DNA of 33,843 nt from Bacillus sp. MM2020_1 (GCA_011250595.1 JAANMP010000055.1:1-33843), one strand, 5' to 3'; counted from the stretch's first letter, positions 23,849 to 33,254 are shown. Notes: generated by a model not told the origin, from the letters alone. Made by a program: numbers and translations.

Positions 23849-26800
23849 TTGAAAGCGTTAAAATCGTTGTTTTTAAAGCAGGAAGATGTCCATTCCGTGA
23901 TCGCGGGAGTGGAAGAGGGATTAAGGGAACAGCTGATTGCCGGGTTATCAGGTTCTTCTAGAACCGTTTTAACGGCTTCAATCTACGAACAAATGCAAAG
24001 GCCGATCATGCTCGTCACCCATAATCTATTACAAGCACAAAAACTCTATGATGATATTGTCAATCTATTAAGTGAGAAGGAAGTTTTCCTTTTTCCCGCT
24101 AATGAGTTAATTGCTGCCGAGATGAGCATTGCCAGTCCGGAATTAAAAGCACAAAGAATTGAAGCCTTAAACTACTGGAGTAAGCATAATAAGGGAATTT
24201 TAATTGTCCCAATTGCAGGGTTAAAGAAAATTGTTCCTCCAATGAATGTATGGAAGGAATACCAGCTCTCGTTAAAATTAGGGGAAGATATCAATATCGA
24301 AAAAACCTTAAATACCTTTGTCAAAATGGGTTATATTCGAGCAGAAATGGTGACAACTCCAGGGGAATTTAGCGTAAGAGGCGGGATTATTGATATTTAT
24401 CCGCTCACCGAAGCAAATCCGCTTCGAATAGAATTATTCGACACGGACATTGATTCCATTCGATATTTCTCGCTTGATGATCAACGCTCGAAAGAGAAGG
24501 TTTCTGAAATTCTGATTGGACCTGCAACTGAGGTATTGTTAGAAGCAGAGAATTATAGCCGCATAATTGATCAGCTTGAAGCCGGATTGGGCAAAAGCCT
24601 TCGGAAACTAAAAGATGATAAAGCAAAAATGCAGTTATCACAAAATATCAGTTTTGAACTGGACCAGCTAAAAAACGGTCAAAAACCTGATCATGTCTTT
24701 AAATACCTATCACTAGCCTACGATAGGGCTACTAGTTTACTAGACTATCTGCCAAGCAATGGCCTTGTATTTATTGATGAAGTCAGCCGAGTTCAAGAAA
24801 TGAATGATTCCTTAGTAAAGGAAGAAGCAGAATGGTATACAAGTTTACTCGGCACAGGCCAAATTATCCATGATTTACATATATCACATGACTTAGCTGT
24901 TCTTTTGCAAAAGAAGGAAAGGCCAATTGTGTATATGTCCTTGTTTTTACGTCATGTAGCGAATACAAGTCCACAAAACATCATTAATATCTCCTGTAAG
25001 CAAATGCAAAACTTCCATGGGCAAATGCATTTATTAAAAGCGGAGATCGACAGGTGGAAGAAAAGCAATTATTCTATTTTATTCTTAGGACCGGATGAAG
25101 AGCGGGTAAAAAAGTTAGAGCGTGTGCTTGAGGACTATGAGGTTCATACCAGCATTACGACCGGAGATCAGCAGCTGTTACCTGGCCGGGTTCAAATCAT
25201 GCAGGGAAACCTGCAAGCAGGCTTTGAGCTGTCAATTCAGAAAATCGCCGTAATCACTGAGGAAGAACTATTTAATAAAAGGGTCAAAAAATCTACTAAT
25301 CGTCAAAAACTATCAAACGCTGAAAGAATTAAGAGCTACTCCGAGCTGAAGATAGGTGATTATGTTGTCCATGTTAATCATGGGATTGGTAAATATTTAG
25401 GCATTGAAACGCTTGTCATTAACGGAATTCATAAGGATTATCTCCATATCCGCTATCAGGGCACAGATAAGCTTTATGTTCCGGTTGAACAAATTGATCT
25501 GGTAATGAAGTATGTCGGTTCAGAAGGAAAAGAGCCGAAGATTTATAAACTAGGCGGAACAGATTGGAAAAAGGTAAAGAAAAAGGTTCAGTCCTCTGTT
25601 GAAGATATTGCCGACGATTTAATCAAATTATATGCAGAGCGGGAAGCAGCCGTCGGTTATGCCTATTCGCCTGATGGCGATATGCAAAGGGAATTTGAAA
25701 CATCCTTCGCTTACCAAGAAACAGACGACCAGCTGCGCTCGATTCATGAGATTAAGAAGGACATGGAAAGACCGCGTCCGATGGACCGTCTCCTCTGCGG
25801 CGATGTGGGATATGGAAAAACAGAAGTTGCAATTCGGGCGGCCTTTAAGGCAATCGCAGACGGAAAGCAAGTGGCCTTTCTTGTGCCAACAACGATTTTG
25901 GCGCAGCAGCATCATGAAACAATGCGGGAAAGATTTCAGGATTATCCGATTAATATCGGTCTGTTAAACCGCTTCCGCTCGAAAAAACAGCAAACTGAGA
26001 CGCTTAAAGGATTAAAGGCTGGGACAATTGATATTGTCGTAGGGACGCATCGCCTGCTCTCCAAGGATATTGTTTATCGTGATTTAGGGTTGTTGATTAT
26101 TGATGAAGAGCAGCGGTTTGGAGTTACCCATAAGGAAAAAATTAAGAAGCTAAAAACAAATGTCGATGTGTTAACATTGACGGCAACGCCGATTCCTAGA
26201 ACCCTGCATATGTCGATGCTCGGAGTCCGTGATTTATCTGTAATCGAAACTCCGCCGGAAAATCGTTTTCCTGTCCAAACTTATGTAATGGAATATAATG
26301 GTTCTTTAGTGAGAGAATCGATTGAGAGGGAACTAGCCCGCGACGGACAAGTCTACTTTTTATATAACAGAGTAGAAGATATTGAACGGAAAGCAGAGGA
26401 AATCTCGATGCTTGTCCCTGATGCACGTGTGGTTTGTGCCCATGGTCAAATGACAGAAAATGAATTAGAAACGGTGATGATCGGATTTCTTGCGGGTGAA
26501 TTTGATGTGCTGGTGAGTACGACGATTATTGAAACAGGTGTGGATATACCAAATGTGAATACCCTCATTGTCTTTGATGCCGATCGCATGGGCCTTTCAC
26601 AGCTTTATCAGCTCCGCGGACGGGTCGGAAGGTCTAATCGTGTTGCCTACGCCTACTTCACTTATCGAAAGGATAAAGTATTAACGGAAGTAGCAGAAAA
26701 ACGTCTTCAAGCGATTAAGGAATTTACTGAGCTAGGTTCCGGTTTTAAAATTGCCATGCGGGATTTATCGATTCGTGGTGCGGGTAATTTATTGGGAGCC

Positions 26801-27394
26801 CAACAGCATGGTTTTATTGACTCAGTTGGTTTTGATCTTTATTCGCAAATGCTGAAAGAAGCGATTGAAGAGCGAAAAGTGAACATTGGGGTGACGGGAG
26901 TCGCTGAAAAAAAATCGGTTGAAATTGACCTTGAAATTGATGCCTATATTCCGGATACATATATTAAGGATGGGCATCAAAAAATAGAGATGTACAAACG
27001 ATTTAGAGGTGCGGAGAACCTTGCGGATATTGAAGAGCTTGAAGAGGAAATGCAGGACCGGTTTGGTGAATATCCGGAGGAGGTTGCCTGCCTTTTCCAA
27101 ATCGCAGAAATGAAGGTCTATGCCCTTTTAAATGGGGTAGACCAAATTAAGCAGGCCAAACAGGAGGTAACCATCCTCGTGTCTGAACCGGTTACCAATA
27201 CGATTGACGGAAGTAAGATTTTCCATATTGGCAGTCAGTTTGGCCGAAATATTTCTCCTGGGATGGAAGGACCAAGGCTGAAAATTGTTATCAAGGTCAA
27301 GGACTATAAAACCTCAGAATGGCTGAATATTGCCTTTGAAATGGTTAAGGGACTGTCCCAGGCAAAAAAGGGTCATGAAAACCCTGTGAATTAA
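23849..27394 (+). CDS. mfd: Transcription-repair coupling factor Mfd
   Basis: Mfd is a translocase that removes RNA polymerase stalled at lesions and recruits UvrA. The 1181 residues show UvrB-like N-terminal domains, the RNA-polymerase-interacting CarD-like domain (about 500-570, IGDYVVHVNHGIGKYLGIE), Walker A GDVGYGKT at 651-658, DEEQ at 752-755, TATPIPRTLHMS, IIETGVDIPN and QLRGRVGRS helicase motifs, and the TRCF C-terminal domain. An ATG at 23819 lies before the GAGGAGGGGGG tract (23831-23841); TTG 23849, 7 bases after it, is the better start. Confidence 0.97.
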   Translation: MKALKSLFLKQEDVHSVIAGVEEGLREQLIAGLSGSSRTVLTASIYEQMQRPIMLVTHNLLQAQKLYDDIVNLLSEKEVFLFPANELIAAEMSIASPELKAQRIEALNYWSKHNKGILIVPIAGLKKIVPPMNVWKEYQLSLKLGEDINIEKTLNTFVKMGYIRAEMVTTPGEFSVRGGIIDIYPLTEANPLRIELFDTDIDSIRYFSLDDQRSKEKVSEILIGPATEVLLEAENYSRIIDQLEAGLGKSLRKLKDDKAKMQLSQNISFELDQLKNGQKPDHVFKYLSLAYDRATSLLDYLPSNGLVFIDEVSRVQEMNDSLVKEEAEWYTSLLGTGQIIHDLHISHDLAVLLQKKERPIVYMSLFLRHVANTSPQNIINISCKQMQNFHGQMHLLKAEIDRWKKSNYSILFLGPDEERVKKLERVLEDYEVHTSITTGDQQLLPGRVQIMQGNLQAGFELSIQKIAVITEEELFNKRVKKSTNRQKLSNAERIKSYSELKIGDYVVHVNHGIGKYLGIETLVINGIHKDYLHIRYQGTDKLYVPVEQIDLVMKYVGSEGKEPKIYKLGGTDWKKVKKKVQSSVEDIADDLIKLYAEREAAVGYAYSPDGDMQREFETSFAYQETDDQLRSIHEIKKDMERPRPMDRLLCGDVGYGKTEVAIRAAFKAIADGKQVAFLVPTTILAQQHHETMRERFQDYPINIGLLNRFRSKKQQTETLKGLKAGTIDIVVGTHRLLSKDIVYRDLGLLIIDEEQRFGVTHKEKIKKLKTNVDVLTLTATPIPRTLHMSMLGVRDLSVIETPPENRFPVQTYVMEYNGSLVRESIERELARDGQVYFLYNRVEDIERKAEEISMLVPDARVVCAHGQMTENELETVMIGFLAGEFDVLVSTTIIETGVDIPNVNTLIVFDADRMGLSQLYQLRGRVGRSNRVAYAYFTYRKDKVLTEVAEKRLQAIKEFTELGSGFKIAMRDLSIRGAGNLLGAQQHGFIDSVGFDLYSQMLKEAIEERKVNIGVTGVAEKKSVEIDLEIDAYIPDTYIKDGHQKIEMYKRFRGAENLADIEELEEEMQDRFGEYPEEVACLFQIAEMKVYALLNGVDQIKQAKQEVTILVSEPVTNTIDGSKIFHIGSQFGRNISPGMEGPRLKIVIKVKDYKTSEWLNIAFEMVKGLSQAKKGHENPVN

Positions 27395-27440
27395 TCCAAT
27401 TTGGAATAATTGTAATATATTTGAAAAATTATTACGATTA

Positions 27441-27470
27441 TGTATAGAACTTTCCAGATGAAAGATACTA
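27441..27470 (+). promoter_or_regulatory. Sigma-G-type promoter of spoVT
   Basis: TGTATA at 27441-27446, 17-base spacer, GATACTA at 27464-27470. The -35 fits sigma-F/sigma-G and the -10 differs from CATNNTA only at the first base. spoVT is sigma-G dependent in B. subtilis. Confidence 0.65.
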
Positions 27471-27559
27471 AGTTCAAAGTTGGTGATGATTACATATAAA
27501 AGGTAATATTGTCACTCACCAAGTTGAATAATCATCAGATGAAAGTGAGGCAACATTGG

Positions 27560-28096
27560 ATGAAAGCAACTGGAATAGTTCGTCGAATCGATGATTTGGG
27601 TCGTGTTGTCATTCCCAAAGAAATACGCAGAACTTTGCGTATCCGCGAAGGGGATCCGTTAGAGATTTTTGTTGATCGAGACGGAGAAGTCATCTTGAAA
27701 AAATATTCACCTATTAGTGAATTGGGTGATTTTGCCAAAGAATATGCTGAAGCACTTTTCGATAGCCTCGGAAACCCTGTGTTAATTTGTGATAGAGATA
27801 CCGTTATTGCAATGGCAGGAGGTTCTAAGAAAGAATACTTAAATAAAAACATTAGTGATATCGTTGAAAAGACAATGGAAGAACGGAATTCGGTGCTGTC
27901 CACTCAAAAGGGTGATATAGCCTTAGTGGATGGAAATGAAGAGGCAGTAACTTCATATACTATCGGCCCTATTATTGCAAATGGTGATCCAATCGGGGCA
28001 GTGATCATTTTCTCCAAAGAAGGAACTCTTGGCGAAGTGGAACATAAGGCAGTTGAAACGGCAGCTAGTTTCTTGGCTCGCCAGATGGAGTCCTAA
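27560..28096 (+). CDS. spoVT: Stage V sporulation regulator SpoVT
   Basis: A forespore transcription factor that tunes sigma-G genes and spore germination properties. The 178 residues equal the B. subtilis length. The N-terminal AbrB-like swapped hairpin (MKATGIVRRIDDLGRVVIPK, about 1-52) is followed by a GAF-like domain (about 60-178; NPVLICDRDTVIA, YTIGPIIANGDPIGAVIIFS). The frame is open to 27509, but the family N-terminus starts at ATG 27560, with AAGTGAGG upstream. It is a paralogue of abrB (7526) in its DNA-binding half. Confidence 0.96.
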   Translation: MKATGIVRRIDDLGRVVIPKEIRRTLRIREGDPLEIFVDRDGEVILKKYSPISELGDFAKEYAEALFDSLGNPVLICDRDTVIAMAGGSKKEYLNKNISDIVEKTMEERNSVLSTQKGDIALVDGNEEAVTSYTIGPIIANGDPIGAVIIFSKEGTLGEVEHKAVETAASFLARQMES

Positions 28097-28125
28097 CAGA
28101 ACTAATTCTAATTTGCAAAGTTTAA

Positions 28126-28156
28126 AAAGACAGCCGCCATTGCTGTCTTTTTTATT
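28126..28156 (+). terminator. Terminator of spoVT
   Basis: Nine-bp stem AAAGACAGC/GCTGTCTTT with loop CGCCATT, then TTTA. Confidence 0.88.
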
Positions 28157-28223
28157 TAGTTTAAAAGCGGTTTCCCTATGCTATAATTACCTTCGAGTTT
28201 GTATTTTTTGATAGGGTGAGTGA

Positions 28224-29837
28224 ATGAAGAAGTCTGTGAATCCATCTAAGGCTCTGTTTAGAGGAGCCTTTATCTTAATGCTAGCGGCTCTTATGACGAA
28301 AATATTAAGTGCCTTTTACCGTATTCCTTTTCAAAACATTGTCGGCGATATTGGCTTTTACATATACCAACAAATCTACCCGTTTTATGGAATTGCCATT
28401 GTTCTTTCGACGACTGGCTTTCCTGTTGTTATTTCTAAGCTCTATGCGGAGCAAAAACAAAAAGGGGATGACGATAGATCTCGCTTGCTTCTATTTGTAT
28501 CTTTTCTTTATTTGCAGTTCTTTGGGTTTATTTGTTTCGTTATCCTTTACTTTGGTGCAGACCGTATTGCCTTGTGGATGAATGACCCCCACCTCTCCAT
28601 CCTACTAAGGGTTGTCTCGATTGTGTTTTTGCTATTTCCGATCATGTCTGTCCTAAGAGGGTATTACCAAGGGATAGGGCACATGGTCCCGACGGCATTA
28701 TCACAGGTGGGGGAACAAACAACACGAGTAGTGACGATCCTCTTTTTGGCCTATCTTTTTATGGAAAAAGGATATTCCCTTTATTTTGTCGGCGGAGGGG
28801 CTATGTTTGGCTCAATTACCGGCAGTATGATTTCAGGTATTATTCTGTTTATGTTTATATGGATCCGTAAAGAATGGAAGGTAATAGCGCCAAGGACCTG
28901 GATGTTTCAACGATATGCCGGCGATGCCAAAAAGATTCTTAAGGCACTTGTCTATCAGGGTCTGACGATTTGTATAAGCGGGATGTTTATGATATTTATT
29001 CAATTAGCTGATGCGTTGAATCTCTACACCTTGCTAGTCGAAAGTGGGATTGATAAGGATCTGGCCAAAAGCATAAAGGGGATATTTGACCGCGGACAGC
29101 CGTTAATCCAGTTAGGAACCATCGCTGCCACCTCCATGTCGTTAACCCTTGTTCCCTTAATCACAAGAGAGCGGCTGTCTGCAAAACCTGAATTTTTACA
29201 CCACAAAATTCAAGTTGCGCTTAAAGTGAGTATTATCTTCGGTCTAGGCGCATCATCAGGTCTATGGGCAATCATTAGACCAACAAATACGATGCTTTTT
29301 GAAAATGAAGCTGGTTCGGCAGTGTTAGGGGTACTGAGTTTTGTGATTCTGTTTACATCGCTTTCATCAACGATTATCGCCATTATGCAGGGCTTGGGTG
29401 TACTGTTATTTCCCGCAATCGCCGCCCTAATCATATTTCCGTTTAAATATATCCTAAATGGTCTATTCGTGCCCTTATATGGAACAATGGGAGCTGCCAT
29501 TGCATCTCTTATTTCGCTGGGATTGGTCACAGCACTTCTCTGGATTCAATTTAAAAAGACAGTAGGCATCTCGCTATTCTCGGTTCATTTTTGGAAAACT
29601 GTTATAATCGCCACTGCAGCAATGGTCCTTTTTTTAAAGGTTTATTTATTTATGTTCGGCACGGATGGTTATGGTCGCACCGAAGCTGCCTTCCAATCCT
29701 TAAGCGGAGTTATTGCAGGTGGTTTCGTCTTTTTATTAATTATTATTAGAGGTAAAGTTTTTCGTGAGGAAGAATTGGCACTTTTTCCATTTGGAAGTAA
29801 ATTAATTAAATTAATCGCCCGAAAGGATAGGAAATAA
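28224..29837 (+). CDS. yabM: Polysaccharide flippase-like membrane protein YabM (SpoVB/MurJ superfamily)
   Basis: A 537-residue multi-pass membrane protein of the MVF/MATE-like flippase superfamily, related to SpoVB and Amj/MurJ-type lipid carrier exporters. About 12-14 hydrophobic segments are spread along the sequence, beginning with FILMLAALMTKILSAFYRIP near 14-33, followed by the family block IYQQIYPFYGIAIVLSTTGFP. The transported substrate is unknown. The ribosome binding site (AGGGTGAG) is moderate. yabN starts 2 bases after its stop, and the run continues to divIC, so it is probably the first gene of that operon. Confidence 0.9.
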   Translation: MKKSVNPSKALFRGAFILMLAALMTKILSAFYRIPFQNIVGDIGFYIYQQIYPFYGIAIVLSTTGFPVVISKLYAEQKQKGDDDRSRLLLFVSFLYLQFFGFICFVILYFGADRIALWMNDPHLSILLRVVSIVFLLFPIMSVLRGYYQGIGHMVPTALSQVGEQTTRVVTILFLAYLFMEKGYSLYFVGGGAMFGSITGSMISGIILFMFIWIRKEWKVIAPRTWMFQRYAGDAKKILKALVYQGLTICISGMFMIFIQLADALNLYTLLVESGIDKDLAKSIKGIFDRGQPLIQLGTIAATSMSLTLVPLITRERLSAKPEFLHHKIQVALKVSIIFGLGASSGLWAIIRPTNTMLFENEAGSAVLGVLSFVILFTSLSSTIIAIMQGLGVLLFPAIAALIIFPFKYILNGLFVPLYGTMGAAIASLISLGLVTALLWIQFKKTVGISLFSVHFWKTVIIATAAMVLFLKVYLFMFGTDGYGRTEAAFQSLSGVIAGGFVFLLIIIRGKVFREEELALFPFGSKLIKLIARKDRK

Positions 29838-29839
29838 AG

Positions 29840-31312
29840 ATGGTAAGAAGAATTGAAATTCTAGGCTTAGGTGCAGGAGATTTGGAACAGCTACCTGTTG
29901 GTGTTTATAAAAAATTACTTAATGCAAGTTCGGTATTTTTACGGACGAAAGAGCATCCGGTTGTTGCTGAACTGGAGAAAGAAGGATTAAGCTACTCTTC
30001 ATTTGATTCCGTCTATGAAAAACATGATCAATTTGAGGAAGTATATGAAGAAATTGTCCAGACACTATTGCAAAAGGCAGAAAACAAGTCGATTGTCTAT
30101 GCGGTCCCCGGACACCCGCTTGTTGCAGAGCGGGCCGTGCAGCTCCTGTTAGCTTATGGTCCAGCAAGGAATATAGAAATAATCATTGGCGGTGGACAAA
30201 GTTTTATTGATGCCCTATTTACAGCCTTAAAAATAGACCCGATCGAAGGGTTTCAGTTACTGGATGGCACATCCCTCAACAAAGCACAGCTGCAAATTGA
30301 CCAGCATATAATTGTCAGCCAAGTTTATGATCAATTTGTTGCTTCTAACGTTAAACTAACGTTAATGGAAAAGTTACCGGATGATTATCCGGTGTATATC
30401 GTCACGGCTGCTGGAAGCAGTCAGGAAATCATTGAAGAAGTACCTTTATATGAACTGGATCGAAATGTATCGATTAATAATCTGACCTCCGTATATATTC
30501 CGCCCGTCAAAGAGGAACAAATTCTCCTAAAGAATTTTTCAAAACTAAGGGAGATTATTGCTGAACTCAGGAGTCCTACTGGCTGCCCCTGGGATAGGGA
30601 GCAAACACATGAATCTTTAAAAAAATATTTAATAGAAGAAACTTACGAAGTGATTGACGCGATTAATAGTGAAGATATTGATCACTTGGTCGAGGAACTG
30701 GGGGATGTCCTGCTCCAGGTCATGCTACACGCCCAAATTGGTGAGGATGATGGCTATTTTTCGATTGATGACATCATTGAGGGATTATCAGCGAAAATGA
30801 TTCGCCGTCATCCTCATGTGTTTGGAAATGCCGAGGCTGATAATGCTGAGGAAGCATTAATAAACTGGCAGGAAATTAAAAAGCAGGAGAAAGGTGATAT
30901 GCATGTGCCTGCTTCTTTACTTGAAGGAGTGTCGATGGCTTTACCGAATTTGTTAAGAGCATTCGAACTCCAAAAGAAAGCAGCAAAGGTTGGCTTTGAT
31001 TGGCAGGAAATCACCCCGGCTTTAGAGAAAGTGAAAGAAGAGCTTGAAGAATTTGTGAATGAATTAGATGGAACAGTCGAGGGCATGGCTCGGGCGAAGG
31101 GTGAATTTGGCGATTTACTATTTGCCTTTGTAAATGTAGCGAGATTCTTAAAGATTCACCCGGAAGAAGCCTTGTTTGAAACAAACGAAAAGTTTACCCG
31201 CCGGTTTCAATTTGTCGAGGAAAAAGTAAAGGACAGCGGCAGGACGTTTGAGGAGCATACACTGGAGCAACTAGACCAGTATTGGGACGAAGCAAAACTT
31301 AAGGGACTATAA
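29840..31312 (+). CDS. yabN: Fusion of tetrapyrrole-methylase-like and MazG pyrophosphohydrolase domains (YabN)
   Basis: The N-terminal half (about 1-220) resembles SAM-dependent tetrapyrrole methylases (IEILGLGAGDLEQLPVGVYK, VYAVPGHPLVAERAV, IGGGQSFIDALF). The C-terminal half (about 232-490) is a MazG NTP pyrophosphohydrolase, with LRSPTGCPWDREQTHESLKK, EETYEVIDAI and EELGDVLLQV supplying the metal-binding acidic residues. MazG hydrolyses noncanonical or excess NTPs to NMP plus PPi; the role of the first domain is unknown. The 490 residues match B. subtilis YabN. AGGAAAT precedes the ATG. Confidence 0.93.
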   Translation: MVRRIEILGLGAGDLEQLPVGVYKKLLNASSVFLRTKEHPVVAELEKEGLSYSSFDSVYEKHDQFEEVYEEIVQTLLQKAENKSIVYAVPGHPLVAERAVQLLLAYGPARNIEIIIGGGQSFIDALFTALKIDPIEGFQLLDGTSLNKAQLQIDQHIIVSQVYDQFVASNVKLTLMEKLPDDYPVYIVTAAGSSQEIIEEVPLYELDRNVSINNLTSVYIPPVKEEQILLKNFSKLREIIAELRSPTGCPWDREQTHESLKKYLIEETYEVIDAINSEDIDHLVEELGDVLLQVMLHAQIGEDDGYFSIDDIIEGLSAKMIRRHPHVFGNAEADNAEEALINWQEIKKQEKGDMHVPASLLEGVSMALPNLLRAFELQKKAAKVGFDWQEITPALEKVKEELEEFVNELDGTVEGMARAKGEFGDLLFAFVNVARFLKIHPEEALFETNEKFTRRFQFVEEKVKDSGRTFEEHTLEQLDQYWDEAKLKGL

Positions 31313-31331
31313 GAATAAGGGGAGATCAGGC

Positions 31332-31607
31332 ATGCGTCTAGATAAATTTTTAAAAGTATCGCGCTTAATCAAAAGAAGGACTTTGGCAAAAGAAGTATCC
31401 GATCAGGGAAGAATCGAAATTAATGGGAAAGAGGCAAAAGCGAGCTCAACGGTGAAAGTCGGCGATGAATTAACGATTCGCCTTGGGCAAAGAAAAATTA
31501 CTGCTCGGATTGACCGGATCCAGGATACAACCCGTAAAGAGGAAGCGGCAGAGATGTATACGATTATTAATGAAGAAAGAATTGGCTCATCAGAATTCCC
31601 ATTCTAG
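31332..31607 (+). CDS. rqcP: Ribosome quality-control factor RqcP (YabO), S4 domain
   Basis: RqcP works with RqcH on split 50S subunits to add C-terminal alanine tails to stalled chains, marking them for degradation. The 91 residues are essentially one S4 RNA-binding domain (MRLDKFLKVSRLIKRRTLAKE, GRIEINGKEAKASSTVKVGDEL), related to Hsp15. GGGGAG precedes the ATG. It follows yabN by 19 bases. The short C-terminal tail after about residue 75 is less conserved. Confidence 0.94.
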   Translation: MRLDKFLKVSRLIKRRTLAKEVSDQGRIEINGKEAKASSTVKVGDELTIRLGQRKITARIDRIQDTTRKEEAAEMYTIINEERIGSSEFPF

Positions 31608-31684
31608 TAACCGGGTTCTAATTTTCAAATCCCTCACATAAATATGTATCAAAAAGGTTGTACAAATGATTGTGGGGGATGTTA

Positions 31685-31987
31685 ATGAACCAGTATTATG
31701 ATAATAATCCAACAAAAAGCAGCGTTCCAGACCATGATGTCATCATGAGAGGCAGAAAGCTTCTTGAGATTACCGGTGTCAAACAAGTGGAAAGTTTTGA
31801 TAATGAAGAATTTTTATTAGAAACATCGATGGGATTTTTAGCAATCAAAGGACAAAATCTGCAAATGAAAAATCTCGATGTGGAAAAGGGGATTGTTTCA
31901 ATTAAGGGGAAAATTTTTGATTTAGTCTACCTTGATGAGCAGCATGGGGAGAAAGCTAAAGGGTTCTTTAGTAAGTTATTCCGATGA
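31685..31987 (+). CDS. yabP: Spore cortex formation protein YabP
   Basis: YabP is required, with YabQ, for normal spore cortex in B. subtilis, where it is made in the mother cell under sigma-E. The 100 residues include the conserved core HDVIMRGRKLLEITGVKQVESFD followed by EEFLLETSMGFLAIKGQNL (shown in two parts) and a C-terminal AKGFFSKLFR. GGGGG at 31674-31678 is 6 bases before ATG 31685; ATG 31679 would overlap it. The intergenic region has CATAAAT-like sequences but no convincing sigma-E promoter. It overlaps yabQ by an ATGA junction. Confidence 0.93.
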   Translation: MNQYYDNNPTKSSVPDHDVIMRGRKLLEITGVKQVESFDNEEFLLETSMGFLAIKGQNLQMKNLDVEKGIVSIKGKIFDLVYLDEQHGEKAKGFFSKLFR

Positions 31988-32616
31988 CCCTCTCGACTCA
32001 ATTTATAACATTGCTTTCGATGATTGGAATGGGGTCGTTATTCGGCGCTATGTTCGATACCTATCAACGATTTTTAAATCGACCGAAAAGAAAGCAGTGG
32101 ATTGTCTTCTTTAATGATTTATTATTTTGGATCATCCAAGCAGTGATTATTTTTTACACGTTATTTTTAGTGAATAATGGGGAACTAAGATTTTATATCT
32201 TTCTCGCACTTCTTTGTGGATTTGCCGCCTATCAGAGTTTATTTAAAGGGACTTACCTTCACTTGCTTGAGCTGACAATAAAAACAATCCTTGCTGTCAG
32301 CCGTTTTATTAAAAAAGTGTTTCAACTCTTGATTTATAAACCAATCGTGGGTCTTATTCAGCTGGTTATTGTCATTATTATTGCGATTGGCAGGGGCCTT
32401 TTAACCCTTGTCAAATTCATTGGCAAGGTTTTACTATTAATTCTAAAAATAATATTTGTACCGTTACAAAAGATTGTGTTGATTTTTTGGAAACTTTTGC
32501 CGAAAAGTCTTAAAAAAACCGTCGAGAAGTTATATAATAAAACGGCAGGAAATTTTCACAAAATCAGGAATTATATAAGTAAGTTGTTTAATAGATGGAA
32601 AAAACCAAAAGAGTAA
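31984..32616 (+). CDS. yabQ: Spore cortex biosynthesis membrane protein YabQ
   Basis: A 210-residue polytopic protein; B. subtilis YabQ is located in the outer forespore membrane and needed for cortex. Hydrophobic segments are at about 5-25, 42-62, 66-85 and a long stretch near 112-165, followed by a basic tail (KKTVEKLYNKTAGNFHKIR, then KLFNRWKKPK). The start codon overlaps the yabP stop (ATGA), with no strong ribosome binding site of its own, so translation is probably coupled to yabP. Confidence 0.92.
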   Translation: MTLSTQFITLLSMIGMGSLFGAMFDTYQRFLNRPKRKQWIVFFNDLLFWIIQAVIIFYTLFLVNNGELRFYIFLALLCGFAAYQSLFKGTYLHLLELTIKTILAVSRFIKKVFQLLIYKPIVGLIQLVIVIIIAIGRGLLTLVKFIGKVLLLILKIIFVPLQKIVLIFWKLLPKSLKKTVEKLYNKTAGNFHKIRNYISKLFNRWKKPKE

Positions 32617-32629
32617 GGCGGTGAGGGGA

Positions 32630-33013
32630 ATGGGAGCAGAACAAAAGAAAAGTGTCTCTAAGATGCAGACGACGTATGTTAAACAGCAGGAGTATGCAGA
32701 AATTGCCTCAGCTAGGAAAAAGAAGTTATTAGTAAGGCGATTGGCGATGTTTTTGGCACTGGCCAGTATTCTCTCCTATTTAATGATCTCCAGTAACATT
32801 TCCCAATCTGCTAAGCTCAGTGCTAAAATGGCCCAAAAGAAGGAACTTACTCACCAGCTAACGGAGTTAAAGAATGAGCGAGATATTCTGAATGAAAATA
32901 TTATTAAATTAAATGACGATGATTATATTGCGAAGTTAGCTAGGAAAGAATATTTCTTCTCAGAAAAAAATGAAATTATTTTTAATATTCCTGATGAAAA
33001 AACGGGGAAATGA
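32630..33013 (+). CDS. divIC: Cell division protein DivIC (FtsB-like)
   Basis: A divisome subunit that forms a complex with FtsL and DivIB at the septum. The 127 residues have a cytoplasmic basic N-terminus, one transmembrane segment at about 37-54 (LAMFLALASILSYLMI), an extracellular coiled coil (about 60-98, rich in LKNERDILNENIIKL) and the conserved YIAKLARKEYFFSEKNEIIF block. A GTG at 32621 is in frame; ATG 32630 uses the GGTGAGGGG tract before it. It follows yabQ by 13 bases. Confidence 0.93.
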   Translation: MGAEQKKSVSKMQTTYVKQQEYAEIASARKKKLLVRRLAMFLALASILSYLMISSNISQSAKLSAKMAQKKELTHQLTELKNERDILNENIIKLNDDDYIAKLARKEYFFSEKNEIIFNIPDEKTGK

Positions 33014-33030
33014 ACCAATTTGTAGCCATA

Positions 33031-33060
33031 TTGACACTGTTTTTTTTCTTTTTGTATAAT
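33031..33060 (+). promoter_or_regulatory. Consensus sigma-A promoter of yabR
   Basis: Perfect TTGACA at 33031-33036 and perfect TATAAT at 33055-33060, with an 18-base T-rich spacer. Transcription would start near 33067, giving a leader of about 188 bases. Confidence 0.87.
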
Positions 33061-33092
33061 ATAGAGTAAGATTGATTTTTTATCCCGCATTA

Positions 33093-33225
33093 ACGGACAG
33101 TAAGACCCCCACTTCAAGACCTTGAGGGACAAAAAGGGTAATTGGGGGTCAACTGTCCGTAAAAGCCCGATTGGTTCAACTAACACTCAGTGTGGGATGG
33201 ACCCCCTACTGAGTGAAGTTTCACT
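33093..33225 (+). ncRNA. Structured RNA element in the yabR leader
   Basis: Stem 1: ACGGACAGT (33093-33101) pairs perfectly with ACTGTCCGT (33152-33160). Inside it GACCCCC (33104-33110) pairs with GGGGGTC (33144-33150), and CTTCAA/TTGAGG (33112-33117, 33122-33127) forms an apical hairpin. Stem 2: CACTCAGT (33184-33191) pairs with ACTGAGTG (33208-33215). AGTGA/TCACT (33212-33216, 33221-33225) is an alternative hairpin that competes with stem 2. It has no open frame, tRNA fold or T tract. It may be a regulatory leader, a small RNA, or a dispersed structured repeat; similar sequences in other Bacillaceae intergenic regions are a recollection I could not check. Confidence 0.6.
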
Positions 33226-33254
33226 TTATACTTTTAAGGAGGAACATTCTTTTT

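Noticed and set aside
25632..25967. 111-residue open frame inside mfd
   Set aside because: It is an alternative frame of the conserved Mfd helicase domain with no ribosome binding site.
31615..31650. Sigma-E promoter of yabP
   Set aside because: CATAAATA lacks the expected C and final T of the -10, and no ATATT-type -35 lies at the right distance.
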